This document shows, piece by piece, positions 8,431-17,294 of a DNA stretch of 62,868 nucleotides. The position numbers and the translations under genes were made by a program. The notes beneath the pieces were generated by a model. That model ran no database searches. It worked only from the letters and a program-made list of their open reading frames with translations, and had not been told where the DNA came from. Each line of letters opens with the position of its first letter. Position 1 is the first letter of the stretch. The DNA is from Desulfarculales bacterium (GTDB lineage: Bacteria > Desulfobacterota > Desulfarculia > Desulfarculales > Desulfarculaceae), in contig JAIRYI010000083.1 of assembly GCA_031267815.1 (NCBI GenBank), forward strand, positions 1 through 62,868, read 5' to 3'.

Positions 8431-8991
8431 TCAGGATGTCAAAGAGAGAGCCTGTTCCCACATATCTCCGGATCGTTGGCCGTCATTGGCGGTTTTGATC
8501 ACTATTTTTTTCAGAACCGGCTGGCTGACCGGTAAGATACCGGCTTGGGCCGCGCCGGCCAGAAGCAATATGTTGACGGGATTACCGCTTTGCCGGGCTT
8601 TAACAGCCGCGTCCAGGGTGAATATTTTAATTTGCTGCCGGGCCAGTTGTTCCCGGCCCGCTTCCGACAGGAATTTCAAATTGGGCGCATTGACCACCAA
8701 TCTGGCGTGGGGGCGTAAGTAAGGGATATTGCGTATCGCTTCATTTTTTTCCAGGGCGAAAAGTAAGTCCGCCTGCCCCATGGGCACCAGAGGACTGCGG
8801 AACATTCCGGCGCGTAAATGGCTTAACACAGACCCTCCGCGCTGAGCCATGCCGTGTACTTCACTTACCAGCACTTCCAGATTCATGGTTTGAGCCGCCA
8901 GGGCCAGTATACGGTTGACATATAGCACTCCCTGTCCGCCTACTCCGCAGATAATAGCCTGCCAGGATATGTCGTTTTTAATGTTAATCAC
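8431..8991 (-). CDS. iorB: Indolepyruvate ferredoxin oxidoreductase, beta subunit
   Basis: A 186-residue pyruvate-ferredoxin-oxidoreductase gamma-type domain. Near the N-terminus, C-G-V-G-G-Q-G-V is the family signature, followed by S-E-V-H-G-M-A-Q-R-G-G, also typical of IorB. With IorA it oxidatively decarboxylates indolepyruvate, phenylpyruvate and similar aryl pyruvates to the acyl-CoA, reducing ferredoxin, in the cytoplasm of anaerobes. The GTG start overlaps the iorA stop by four bases (GTGA), so translation is coupled. A phenylacetate-CoA ligase gene elsewhere in the window could recover arylacetates from the same pathway. Confidence 0.93.
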   Translation of the reverse strand: MINIKNDISWQAIICGVGGQGVLYVNRILALAAQTMNLEVLVSEVHGMAQRGGSVLSHLRAGMFRSPLVPMGQADLLFALEKNEAIRNIPYLRPHARLVVNAPNLKFLSEAGREQLARQQIKIFTLDAAVKARQSGNPVNILLLAGAAQAGILPVSQPVLKKIVIKTANDGQRSGDMWEQALSLTS

Positions 8992-11048
8992 GAGCTAACC
9001 TCCATTATGGCTTCCTGTCCGCATACATTGATGCACAGTCCGCAATTTATGCACCAGTCAGGATCAACCTGCACATGCCGGTTGCGGTCCGCGCTGAGTC
9101 CGGGACAGGCGAACCAGGTGAGGCACAGGCCGCAGGCGGTGCAGCCTTTTTGCGGAGGCATGACGATAGTTCCGGTAGGACATTCCTGGGCGCAGGAGCG
9201 GCAGGAAATGCATTTTTCAGCTTTCAGTTCAATTATCCCTTTATCCTTACGGGTTAAAGCCTCAGCGGGGCATATCTTCAGACAACGGCCGCAATCCGCG
9301 CAAGGCTTTATTTCCGGTGAAAAAATCGGTTTTATACCCGGCGTTCCCGGAGCCACTTTCACTTTTATCAGTCTGGGAACAGCCGCTTCTCCCATCTGGG
9401 CCAGACAGGGATGGGAACAAATAATAACTCCCGGACTAGGCGCCGGCGCTTTTTTCAGGCTCTGATGAACCCGGCGCATGGTTTTCAGGAGAGCGGGGAT
9501 ATCGTAGGCGTCCACTTTTTCCACTGTTTCCACGCCGCAGCCTCTGATCAGACGCTCCAGATCTATTTTCCCTCCTGGTTGCCCAGAGGCGGTAATTCCT
9601 GTGCCGGGAGTCGGCTGCATGCCGGTCATGCTGGTGGTGGCATTGTCCAAGAGCAGGAGAATAAAACGGGCTTGATTATAAACCGCGTTTATGAGTCCGG
9701 CCGGTCCGGAGTGAAAAAAGGTGGAGTCCCCGATAGTTGCCAGGACAGGGACATCAAGATTCTGGCTGTCCAGCATACGGCTTAGAGAAGAGGCAAAGTT
9801 TATGCTGGCTCCCATATCATGGCAGGTATCCACCGCTCCCTGATTGACGCCCAAAGTATAGCAGCCAATATCTCCGGGAAATATGCCTTGGGGAAAGGCG
9901 CGGCGCATGGCGTAAAAAACTGAACGGTGGCCGCATCCGGCGCACAGATTAGGTTTTCTGGACGGGGCCTGATCAGGTATGCTGATAATCCTGCCTCTGG
10001 GCCGGATCGGTTTTATGCCGGTCTGGCGGCATACTTTTTCCAAAATAGACGCCATTTTTTCCGGGGTAAGTTCTCCGGCGGATTCCACATGTCCGGAAAA
10101 ACGCCCCCACAACCGGTCTCTTTCCGGAGCCAGCAATTCCAGCAGCGGTTCAGTCTCCTCTAATACCAATACCCGTTCACAGCCGGCCTGCAATCTGCGG
10201 ACAGGATTCAACGGCAAGGGAAAGGGCGCCGTCAATTGCAAAAAGGGCATATCAAGCCCCATTTGCTCCATCAGATCTCTGGCCATGGCCGCGCTCACCC
10301 CTGAAGCCAGGATACCCAGTCTGGCTTTGCTCCCCCGTTTCACTGTCCGGCGCCAGATGACGTTTTGTGAGGATTTGGCCAGTTCGTCAGCAATCAGAAT
10401 TAATTTTTGATTGAGACGTTGGTGAAGCGCCAGGCGGGAGCGCGGTGTGGCCGCCCAGCGTGCGGGGTCGCGGGTGAATACGGCCGGATTGACTTTATTG
10501 CCGGCTTTCTTGAAGATTATATTCTGGCGGGCGTGGCACAGGCGCATGGTGGGGCGCAATATTACAGGTATTTCATGGCGTTCGGATAAACTGAAAGCTG
10601 TTTCGATGAGTTCACGGGCCTGAGCCGGACTGTCAGGATCAAATACAGGCAACTTGGCATAATAAGCCAGCAGGCGGCTGTCCTGTTCAGTCTGGGAAGA
10701 GTGCGGCCCCGGATCATCAGCGCTGATTACAATCAGCCCTCCCTGGATTCCTATGTAAGCCGCGCTCATCAGAGGGTCCAGGGCGACATTAAGCCCTACC
10801 TGTTTCATAGCCACGGCGGCGCGCTGCTGGAGATAAGTGGCCGCCAGCGCGTTTTCCAGGGCTACTTTTTCATTAACCGACCATTCGCAATAAGTCGGGT
10901 TGATCATTTCCCTGCTGAAACGTTCCACCGCCGGGAGAATTTCCGAGCTGGGGGTGCCGGGATAAGCGGTCATAACTCTTATGCCCGCTTCCACTAATCC
11001 GCGGGCAATGGCTTCATTGCCCAACAAAATATCATTTTTTGTTTTCAC
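8988..11048 (-). CDS. iorA: Indolepyruvate ferredoxin oxidoreductase, alpha subunit, with four ferredoxin-type cysteine sets
   Basis: A 686-residue TPP-dependent catalytic subunit. N-terminal POR domain (L-G-N-E-A-I-A-R-G, Y-P-G-T-P-S-S-E), TPP domain with C-A-G-C-G-H-R and G-D-I-G-C-Y-T-L-G, and G-D-S-T-F-F-H. The C-terminus has four cysteine sets: C583/586/589/593, C613/616/619/623, C636/639/642/648 (with CX5C at the end) and C666/669/672/676. As I recall, IorA proteins usually have about 590-620 residues and two clusters, so this one has an enlarged ferredoxin tail. The start is GTG, with AAGGATGAG just before it. Confidence 0.93.
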   Translation of the reverse strand: MKTKNDILLGNEAIARGLVEAGIRVMTAYPGTPSSEILPAVERFSREMINPTYCEWSVNEKVALENALAATYLQQRAAVAMKQVGLNVALDPLMSAAYIGIQGGLIVISADDPGPHSSQTEQDSRLLAYYAKLPVFDPDSPAQARELIETAFSLSERHEIPVILRPTMRLCHARQNIIFKKAGNKVNPAVFTRDPARWAATPRSRLALHQRLNQKLILIADELAKSSQNVIWRRTVKRGSKARLGILASGVSAAMARDLMEQMGLDMPFLQLTAPFPLPLNPVRRLQAGCERVLVLEETEPLLELLAPERDRLWGRFSGHVESAGELTPEKMASILEKVCRQTGIKPIRPRGRIISIPDQAPSRKPNLCAGCGHRSVFYAMRRAFPQGIFPGDIGCYTLGVNQGAVDTCHDMGASINFASSLSRMLDSQNLDVPVLATIGDSTFFHSGPAGLINAVYNQARFILLLLDNATTSMTGMQPTPGTGITASGQPGGKIDLERLIRGCGVETVEKVDAYDIPALLKTMRRVHQSLKKAPAPSPGVIICSHPCLAQMGEAAVPRLIKVKVAPGTPGIKPIFSPEIKPCADCGRCLKICPAEALTRKDKGIIELKAEKCISCRSCAQECPTGTIVMPPQKGCTACGLCLTWFACPGLSADRNRHVQVDPDWCINCGLCINVCGQEAIMEVSS

Positions 11049-11190
11049 TGCTCATCCTTAGTGTTCATTATGATGTCAAAACTCTATCATTATGACTCAC
11101 ATCTGGCAAATATACCGCTGTTCCTGCCTGACGAGCGGCAAAGTCCGCCGGGGGGAGGCCGGAAAAATTGTCCGCGCCGGTCAACGCGTT

Positions 11191-11922
11191 TCATATCAGC
11201 AGGTTAAAGGATAAAAGGTCATGATTAAACGTCTGCCGGGCAAAAGCGGCCATAAAAGGCATAAGCCGGTTTATTTGCGGTTGGGTGAAATTAAGACGGG
11301 ACAGCCAGTCCAGGCTCAGGCGCTGACCGGCGCTCAGTGTATTGATTAAACCTTGGGATACAGGCAATTCCCGCGGGCGGCAGCGTCCGCAGGCCAAGCC
11401 TCCGTTCAGACTTAAACGGGCGTCGTTATGATCCGGTTTGCGTCCGCAAAACAGGCAGCGCTCCAAATAAAGACCAAAACCGTTTTCCTGTAGAAAACGG
11501 TTGACAAATAAAAGCAGCGCGTTCTGTTGCTCCAGGCGGTGACTGCTTTGGGCAATGCGCTTCAGGCTTATGACCGCCAAATACATAATTTCAGGCAAAG
11601 GGGAAAGATAAGGAGTGCCTTTTAAAAGCAGATCCAGTATCAGCCCGGCGGCCAGCCAGCGCTGATAATTTTCGTGCAGACCCGGATAAGAATTGACCAT
11701 CCTGGCCTGGCTGAGCAGGCGAATATTGGATTTTTGATAGCTTTTAAGCTCCACCTCCAGAAGTTGGGAGTTGAGCAGCAAACCCACAAAACGCCGCCTG
11801 GAGCGCTGGGCTCCTTTGGCCAGGGCAATGATCCGTCCCTGGCGGTCAGTGAACATATCCAGCATCACATCGCTTTCTTTCCAGGGACGCAGGCGCAGAA
11901 CAATTCCCAGGTCAGGATTCAT
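11191..11922 (-). CDS. recO: DNA repair protein RecO
   Basis: A 243-residue RecO homologue. The N-terminal OB-fold begins I-V-L-R-L-R-P-W-K-E-S-D and contains G-R-I-I-A-L-A-K-G-A-Q-R. The C-terminal helical part has a zinc site, C156-x-x-C159 and C178-x-x-C181. RecO works with RecR and RecF to load RecA on gapped DNA covered by SSB. The start overlaps the end of terC by 11 bases on the same strand, so the two are probably co-transcribed. Length is normal for the family. Confidence 0.92.
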   Translation of the reverse strand: MNPDLGIVLRLRPWKESDVMLDMFTDRQGRIIALAKGAQRSRRRFVGLLLNSQLLEVELKSYQKSNIRLLSQARMVNSYPGLHENYQRWLAAGLILDLLLKGTPYLSPLPEIMYLAVISLKRIAQSSHRLEQQNALLLFVNRFLQENGFGLYLERCLFCGRKPDHNDARLSLNGGLACGRCRPRELPVSQGLINTLSAGQRLSLDWLSRLNFTQPQINRLMPFMAAFARQTFNHDLLSFNLLI

Positions 11923-12859
11923 TGCGGACCGGATAGAGAAAAGAGAAGACCACTCCAGCGCTGAGCAGAAGCAAAACCGCCGCCAGGCTTATATAGGGAT
12001 TGATATGGATTAATCCTGACACATCCAGCAGCATTTTGACCCCGATGAATAACAGCACCGCTATGACCGCCTGTTCCAGGCGGGAGAGCCGGCGTTTGCC
12101 AGCGGCCAACAGAAAATAGAGAGAGCGCAGGCCTAACACGGCGAAGACATTGCTGGTATATACCAGAAACAGGTTGGCGCCCACTACGGAAATGACTGCC
12201 GGCACACTGTCGGCCGCAAATATTATATCGGCCGTCTCCACACAGATCAGACATAAGAATAAAGGGGTAATCATGCGTATGCCCCTCTCCTTGACGAAAA
12301 ATTTGTGTCCGGCCAGAAAAGGATGAATGGGAAAAAATTTTTTAGTCAGGCGTATGGACCAATGGTTGGAATAATCCACAATTTCATTTTGGGAAGACAT
12401 CCGGTTGCGCCACATTTTCCAGGCGGACCAAATAATGATCAGGGCAAATACCCCCAGAGCATATTTGCCGAACTGCATAACCATGCCTGTGCCCAGGCCA
12501 ATAAAGACGAAGCGCATGACGAGAGCGCCGATCACGCCGAAATACAGGACCCGGTGCTGTAAGGCGTCTTTAATGGCAAAAGAGCTGAATACAGCCATGA
12601 TGACAAACAAATTGTCCACGGAAAGAGATTTTTCCACCAGATAAGCGGTAATAAACAGGGCCCCGTCCTGGGCGCCGTGCCTGATTCCCACATAAGCGGC
12701 AAAGGCAAAGGAGAGGCCTATCCATAAAGCTGACCACAACATGGCGTTTTTACTGGAGACCGGTTCGTCATTACGGTGAGCGCGCAGATCAATCCACAGG
12801 GAAACGGCAACCACTGCCAGAAATCCTCCGGCTTCCAGCCAATTATATTCACCTAACAT
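11912..12859 (-). CDS. TerC/Alx-family integral membrane protein
   Basis: A 315-residue protein with eight or more hydrophobic segments. The family hallmarks are the membrane acidic motifs E77-K-S-L-S-V-D82-N-L-F-V and, further on, E-T-A-D-I-I-F-A-A-D-S-V-P-A. TerC/Alx proteins are linked with tellurite resistance and, in studied cases, with manganese export, including metal loading of exported enzymes; which role applies here is not visible. The start ATG is at 12859. I looked for a manganese riboswitch upstream and saw none. It is followed by recO with an 11-base overlap. Confidence 0.9.
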   Translation of the reverse strand: MLGEYNWLEAGGFLAVVAVSLWIDLRAHRNDEPVSSKNAMLWSALWIGLSFAFAAYVGIRHGAQDGALFITAYLVEKSLSVDNLFVIMAVFSSFAIKDALQHRVLYFGVIGALVMRFVFIGLGTGMVMQFGKYALGVFALIIIWSAWKMWRNRMSSQNEIVDYSNHWSIRLTKKFFPIHPFLAGHKFFVKERGIRMITPLFLCLICVETADIIFAADSVPAVISVVGANLFLVYTSNVFAVLGLRSLYFLLAAGKRRLSRLEQAVIAVLLFIGVKMLLDVSGLIHINPYISLAAVLLLLSAGVVFSFLYPVRNES

Positions 12860-13133
12860 TTAAGATACCGGTCTTTCGTATAAATTTATGATGAATTAAA
12901 AATATTCCGCTTATTTTACCTGATCCGTTTATCTATGTCCAAAGTGAAATTAGCCCGGAATTGGATAAAGCCGGCTGGGATGGTACAATACAGCCGTTAT
13001 GAATTTATTATGGGGAACCGGGGGAACAGAATTTAACTTCCGGGCAACAACGCGGATTCGCGTTTTCAGGCCTGGGCGTGTTTATGTTTTCGCGGGTAAT
13101 ATTATTACATCCATGCCCTCGTATTTTTGATCC

Positions 13134-13616
13134 GTGTCCGCTATATCTGACAGACTGGCTCTGCTTATCGCTCTGGCTTTCGGGGCGGGGAAAAGCCCGA
13201 TCATGCCGGGTACCGCCGGCTCCTTGGCGGCTGTTGTCCTGGCGCCTTTTTGCTTTTACCCCTTAAGCTTATATTGGAGAGCGGGGCTTTTGGCCTTGCT
13301 GTTTTTTGTGGGAGTTTGGGCCAGCGGCCGGGCGGCCCGTATTTTAAAGCAAAAGGATCCCGGTGAAGTAGTTATTGATGAAGTGGTGGGGCAGTGGCTG
13401 GCTCTGCTGTGGCTTCCTCAGTTGATTTACTGGCAGCTTGCGGTTGGTTTTGTCCTTTTTCGTTTGTATGATATAAGTAAACCGTGGCTTATCCGCAAAT
13501 CTGAAAATTGGCTGCCGGGCGGCTGGGGGATTATGATCGATGATATTCTGGCCGGTCTCATGGCTGCTCTGACCATGCAGGTTATCATTGCGGGGGTAGA
13601 GTATGTGTTTACTTAG
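13134..13616 (+). CDS. pgpA: Phosphatidylglycerophosphatase A
   Basis: A 160-residue membrane phosphatase that makes phosphatidylglycerol from its phosphate. Visible family motifs: F-G-A-G-K-S-P-I-M-P-G-T-A-G-S (residues 16-30) and the acidic catalytic stretch D75-P-G-E-V-V-I-D-E-V-V-G (to 86). Several hydrophobic segments follow. The start must be the GTG at 13134, because an in-frame TGA lies one codon upstream; there is no clear ribosome-binding site. The gene is divergent from terC. Multi-hairpin repeats begin six bases after its stop and may act as terminator or mRNA-stability element. Confidence 0.9.
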   Translation: MSAISDRLALLIALAFGAGKSPIMPGTAGSLAAVVLAPFCFYPLSLYWRAGLLALLFFVGVWASGRAARILKQKDPGEVVIDEVVGQWLALLWLPQLIYWQLAVGFVLFRLYDISKPWLIRKSENWLPGGWGIMIDDILAGLMAALTMQVIIAGVEYVFT

Positions 13617-13621
13617 AATTA

Positions 13622-13759
13622 ATATCATAAATCACCTTGGGAGGTGATTTATGAGGATCACATCGCCCCAAAGCTGAAGTTTGGGGCTCGTTCCCGCCGC
13701 TATGGCGGCGCGCACCGGACATGCTGTCCGGCGTTAGAAGTCATTTCATAAATGACTTC
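13622..13759. repeat. Multi-hairpin repeat, copy 1
   Basis: First of two tandem near-identical units 146 bases apart. Five inverted repeats in a row: 12-bp stem (13626-13637 with 13642-13653), 8-bp stem (13665-13672 with 13680-13687), a short GC stem around 13694-13708, 7-bp stem (13715-13721 with 13725-13731), and 10-bp stem (13737-13746 with 13750-13759). It differs from copy 2 by two substitutions and a 2-base insertion. A reading frame crosses it, but the symmetry shows that structure, not protein, is the conserved feature. Confidence 0.92.
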
Positions 13760-13767
13760 CAGAGTTC

Positions 13768-13903
13768 ATATCATAAATCACCTTGGGAGGTGATTTATGA
13801 GGATCACATCGCCCCAAAGCTGAAGTTTGGGGTTCGTTCCCGCCGCTATGGCGGCGCACCGGACATGCTGTCCGGAGTTAGAAGTCATTTCATAAATGAC
13901 TTC
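13768..13903. repeat. Multi-hairpin repeat, copy 2
   Basis: Second unit, 136 bases, with the same five hairpins as copy 1. All stems are intact, and the differences fall in loops or between stems. Together with copy 1 it fills the gap between pgpA and the amidohydrolase gene. The layout recalls BIME-type or MITE-like intergenic repeats; whether they move cannot be judged from one locus. Confidence 0.92.
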
Positions 13904-13936
13904 TAAACAGGCGCGTTCCTAAAAGTAAGGATAGAG

Positions 13937-14767
13937 ATGGCTTGCCCAGTTATTGATTTTCATATTCATTTGTTGAAATATCAGCAACCTACAGAATCTT
14001 TGCTTAACCTTAACGCGGATTTGTTTCCCATGGAGGGAGAATATCTGGCTTTTGAGGAAAAGTATGCCCGTCCGGAAAATTTGGTGACCATGATGAAGGA
14101 ACACGGGGTTGATTACGGGGTGATTCTGGCCGAGTATTCCCCTCTGACCACCGGTATTGCCTCCAATGAGACGGTGGCGGAATTTTGCGCCGGGCACGGG
14201 GAGCTTATCCCTTTTTGTTCGGTAAATCCCCATATCACTCCCGACCCGGTTAATACTGTTAAACAGTTGTGTTTGCATCAGGGGTTCAGAGGCATTAAGC
14301 TCTATCCCACCTATAATCATTTTTATCCTCATGAGGCCGGAATGTATCCGCTGTACGCCGCGGCCCAGGAAATGGGCGTGCCGATACTGTTTCATACCGG
14401 TTCCTCCATATTCCGTAATTCCCGGATCAAGTATGGCAATCCCATATTTTATGACGATGTGGCGTCTGATTTTCCTGAATTGAAAATTGTTCTGGCTCAC
14501 GGCGGACGGGGCCCCTGGTATGATGAAGCCATGACCATGATCCGCCTGCATCGGAATATTTATATTGATGTCAGCGGTCTGCCGGTGCGCAAACTGACGC
14601 TGTTTTTTCCTGATATTGACCGTTTTGCCCATAAATTTATTTTCGGCACCGATTGGCCCCAGGTCCGGATGCGGGACAGTATAGCCAAATTTTCTCAAAT
14701 AGGACTTTGCGAAGAGTCCAGACGGAGCATCCTGGGGGGCAATGCCGCCGCTTTATTGAAATTATGA
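13937..14767 (+). CDS. Amidohydrolase-family (Amidohydro_2) metal-dependent hydrolase
   Basis: A 276-residue TIM-barrel hydrolase. Metal-ligand candidates are clear: D-F-H9-I-H11, G-I-K121-L-Y-P, F-H153-T-G, A-H188-G-G and F-G-T-D239-W-P. This set is typical of PF04909 enzymes (aminocarboxymuconate decarboxylase or dihydroxybenzoate decarboxylase relatives and many uncharacterised hydrolases). The substrate is not evident. Its stop overlaps a possible ATG of the mscS gene (ATGA), so the two are transcribed together. AAGTAAGGATAGAG precedes the ATG as a ribosome-binding region. Confidence 0.87.
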   Translation: MACPVIDFHIHLLKYQQPTESLLNLNADLFPMEGEYLAFEEKYARPENLVTMMKEHGVDYGVILAEYSPLTTGIASNETVAEFCAGHGELIPFCSVNPHITPDPVNTVKQLCLHQGFRGIKLYPTYNHFYPHEAGMYPLYAAAQEMGVPILFHTGSSIFRNSRIKYGNPIFYDDVASDFPELKIVLAHGGRGPWYDEAMTMIRLHRNIYIDVSGLPVRKLTLFFPDIDRFAHKFIFGTDWPQVRMRDSIAKFSQIGLCEESRRSILGGNAAALLKL

Positions 14768-14820
14768 AGAGTAACATACAAGCACAGTTATCTCCGTCCG
14801 GAGGCGTTCAAGGGCGGGAA

Positions 14821-17190
14821 ATGCATAAAACGGCCCTGGTCTGCTTGACCCTGATTTTGTTTTTTGGGCTGGCCGCGTTGCTTCAGGCGGGAATGGCGCA
14901 GGCGGCCCCGGAGCAGGACAGCGCCGCTTCCCGGGGAGTGGCTGACGCCTGGAGCGTACGTTCGCAGGATCTTGATATATTGGCGGATGAGATCAACACC
15001 TTGGAAAAAAACGCTCAGGCTCTGATCGAACCGCTGGCCCTCAGGGTTGATTCCACCAGGATGGAGATAAGCCGCCTGATGGGGCTTTATCAGGCGGCTC
15101 ATGGCTATCCAAGCAGTCAGCTTACTTTATTTTTGCAAATGCGCGGTCTTTCCCGCAGGCTGCAGGATGATGTGGGGCCGTTTCAGCTTATTGCCGATAC
15201 TGTTCAGCAACATCAGGAAGAAATCAAGCGGCTGCAGGATGATGTAATCAGTTTGGACGAAGTCGCCGCGATTGCCGATCTGCCTGAAATAAGAGGCCAT
15301 GATCTGGTTGTACAGCGCCAGTATCAGAAACGTTTGCTGGAGATTGCCAGGCAATCCGCCAAGGCGGACGCCAAACTGGAGCGGATTATGGCCCCCGCCC
15401 AAGCTACTATTGCCAAACTTAACGTTACCTTGGACAGCATAGGCAAGACTATGCCGGATCTGTGGCGGAATTATTATTTAAGTTCTTTCTCCATTGGGCT
15501 GGACAGTTTTGTTTCCCTCCCGCAGCAGTTTTCCAACTGGCTGGGGTCTGTCTCCTCCCGTCTCAGCCTGGCTTTTCCCAATAATCCGGAACGCTGGCTG
15601 GAATCGGGCAAAAATTTTTTACTGGTCATTGTGGCCTTGGGCCTGTTGGGTATAGCCGCTTACAAGGGAAGCCGCAAACTGCCCGGACGCTGGGCGAAAG
15701 CCGGGCACGACATTTTTACCGGGGCCTGGATATGGGTCACAGGGGGCTGGGCTATCCTGGTGGCTTCCGGCAGCAGTTTCGGCAATATATATTTTGGTTT
15801 TTTGCTGCCGGGGGTGCTGATAATAGTTTGGGGGATAAGTCAGCTCAGCTGGCGCCTGCGTCAGGCGGCCACAGGCAATTTAGATGATCACCCCTCTCCT
15901 CTGGCCAGGCTCTACCTGCCGGCCGCCTTGGGGGTGCTGCTGCTCTATTCTGATATAAATCCCAGAATTTTAAGTTGGTTATGGATCACGGTCATGCTTG
16001 TCTTCAGCGGGCTGTTTTTTTGCGTAGGCCGTAAAATAAAAGTGCGCAGCTCTTTTATTGTGGAAAACATATCCTATAAAGGGGCTTTATTTTTTACCAT
16101 AGTCTCTCTGCTTATGAGTTTGGGCGGTTATGCCCGGCTGGCCGTCTTGTTGTTTATGTTCTTGTTCGCCCTGGTGAATATCATGACTTTGGGCAGCGCG
16201 ATCAGCGCTCTTGCCAGCATGTTCAGCGATCGCCTGTTTGTCAAATATGAGAAACCGGTCAGAAACGCCCTGGCGCATGCGGTTGGCATTCCCGCGTCCT
16301 GGATTTTCTCGCTGCTCTGCACGGTTCCCTGGTTATGGGCGGTGCCGGGAGCGAGTTATATATTTGAATATGTTTTGTCCACCCGCTATGAAATCGGCGA
16401 CGCCTCGGTGGATCTTTCCCGGATTCTGCTGATTGCGGTTATGTTTTTCCTTTGCCGCTCTTTTATTCACTTAGGCAAAACATCCCTGGCCCAGCTCCCC
16501 AACCGTATGCCCCATATGGAAAAAGGAGTTATCCCTCCATTGCAGCACATGCTGGGCTATATTTTATGGGCAGTGCTGGCTATCCTCATCCTGGGAATAG
16601 TGGGCGTGGATTTAACCAGCCTGGCGGTGGTGGCCGGGGGGCTGAGCGTGGGCATAGGTTTCGGTTTGCAGAATCTTTTCAGCAATTTAATCAGCGGCAT
16701 CATGCTCATCTTCGGACGGACGGTGTTAATTGGCGATTATGTGTCGGTGGGCGGGGTTGAGGGGACGGTCAAGGCCATTCAAATTCGTTCCCTGGTTATT
16801 GAAACTTTGGATAAGGCCATGGTTTTCGTGCCCAATTCCACGATTATGGCCGGCCAGTTCATCAATTGGACCAGAAATAATCTGATAGTGCGCAAATCTG
16901 TCAGTGTGGGGGTGGCATATGGCACAGATACAGGAACGGTATCCAATTTGCTGCTGGAAATAGCCGCGGGACATGAACGCGTACTCAAAGAGCCGGCGCC
17001 TTTTGTCCTGTTTGAAAAATTTGCCGACAGCAGTCTTGATTTTACTCTGTATATTTATGTGGATGATTTCAGCAGCGGCGGCGGGACGGCCAGCGATTTG
17101 CGCCATAAAATCAACAGAATTTTTATGGAGAAGAATATTGACATAGCTTTTCCGCAGTTGGATGTGCATTTAGAGCCAGTTGATAAATGA
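14821..17190 (+). CDS. Large MscS-family mechanosensitive channel
   Basis: About 789 residues from the ATG at 14821, which gives a normal signal peptide ending A-M-A-Q-A before A-P-E. An in-frame ATG at 14764, overlapping the preceding stop, is an alternative. A long periplasmic coiled region (about 30-240) is followed by many membrane helices and then the MscS core: glycine-rich pore helix (A-V-V-A-G-G-L-S-V-G-I-G-F-G-L-Q-N), beta domain (G-R-T-V-L-I-G-D-Y-V-S-V-G-G-V-E-G-T-V) and the V-P-N-S segment. This resembles the MscK/YbiO-type large channels that release solutes on hypo-osmotic shock from the inner membrane. Confidence 0.92.
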   Translation: MHKTALVCLTLILFFGLAALLQAGMAQAAPEQDSAASRGVADAWSVRSQDLDILADEINTLEKNAQALIEPLALRVDSTRMEISRLMGLYQAAHGYPSSQLTLFLQMRGLSRRLQDDVGPFQLIADTVQQHQEEIKRLQDDVISLDEVAAIADLPEIRGHDLVVQRQYQKRLLEIARQSAKADAKLERIMAPAQATIAKLNVTLDSIGKTMPDLWRNYYLSSFSIGLDSFVSLPQQFSNWLGSVSSRLSLAFPNNPERWLESGKNFLLVIVALGLLGIAAYKGSRKLPGRWAKAGHDIFTGAWIWVTGGWAILVASGSSFGNIYFGFLLPGVLIIVWGISQLSWRLRQAATGNLDDHPSPLARLYLPAALGVLLLYSDINPRILSWLWITVMLVFSGLFFCVGRKIKVRSSFIVENISYKGALFFTIVSLLMSLGGYARLAVLLFMFLFALVNIMTLGSAISALASMFSDRLFVKYEKPVRNALAHAVGIPASWIFSLLCTVPWLWAVPGASYIFEYVLSTRYEIGDASVDLSRILLIAVMFFLCRSFIHLGKTSLAQLPNRMPHMEKGVIPPLQHMLGYILWAVLAILILGIVGVDLTSLAVVAGGLSVGIGFGLQNLFSNLISGIMLIFGRTVLIGDYVSVGGVEGTVKAIQIRSLVIETLDKAMVFVPNSTIMAGQFINWTRNNLIVRKSVSVGVAYGTDTGTVSNLLLEIAAGHERVLKEPAPFVLFEKFADSSLDFTLYIYVDDFSSGGGTASDLRHKINRIFMEKNIDIAFPQLDVHLEPVDK

Positions 17191-17196
17191 CCTCTG

Positions 17197-17219
17197 ACGC
17201 CGGACAGACGGTCCGGCGT
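17197..17219 (+). terminator. 9-bp GC hairpin after mscS
   Basis: ACGCCGGAC at 17197-17205 pairs with GTCCGGCGT at 17211-17219 around a five-base loop, seven bases after the mscS stop. There is no T-run, so it may be a weak terminator or 3' stabiliser. The core GCCGGAC...GTCCGGC resembles one hairpin of the 13.6-kb repeats. Confidence 0.45.
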
Positions 17220-17294
17220 TGGCCGCTTGCTGAACAGACAGAAATTCAACATCCTGAGACGACTTCAGCAAGGCCGGTAATTCCGGGATTACTT

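Noticed and set aside
10407-10997. Long reading frames opposite iorA, gyrA, kinases and pheS
   Set aside because: They are antisense shadows of strongly supported genes, lacking ribosome-binding sites and family motifs.
12860-12960. Possible manganese (yybP-ykoY) riboswitch upstream of terC
   Set aside because: The conserved core segments of that riboswitch are not visible on the minus strand.
13622-13903. Tandem repeats considered as a CRISPR array
   Set aside because: Only two units of about 137 bases, internally palindromic, with an 8-base gap and no spacers; no cas genes in the window.
13721-13906. A 61-codon reading frame through the tandem repeats
   Set aside because: It is explained by the repeat itself: every stem is palindromic, the frame repeats its own peptide, and there is no ribosome-binding site.
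17187-17294. Longer N-terminus for apgM
   Set aside because: The extension contains the mscS terminator hairpin and has no family match; homology begins at the ATG at 17295.
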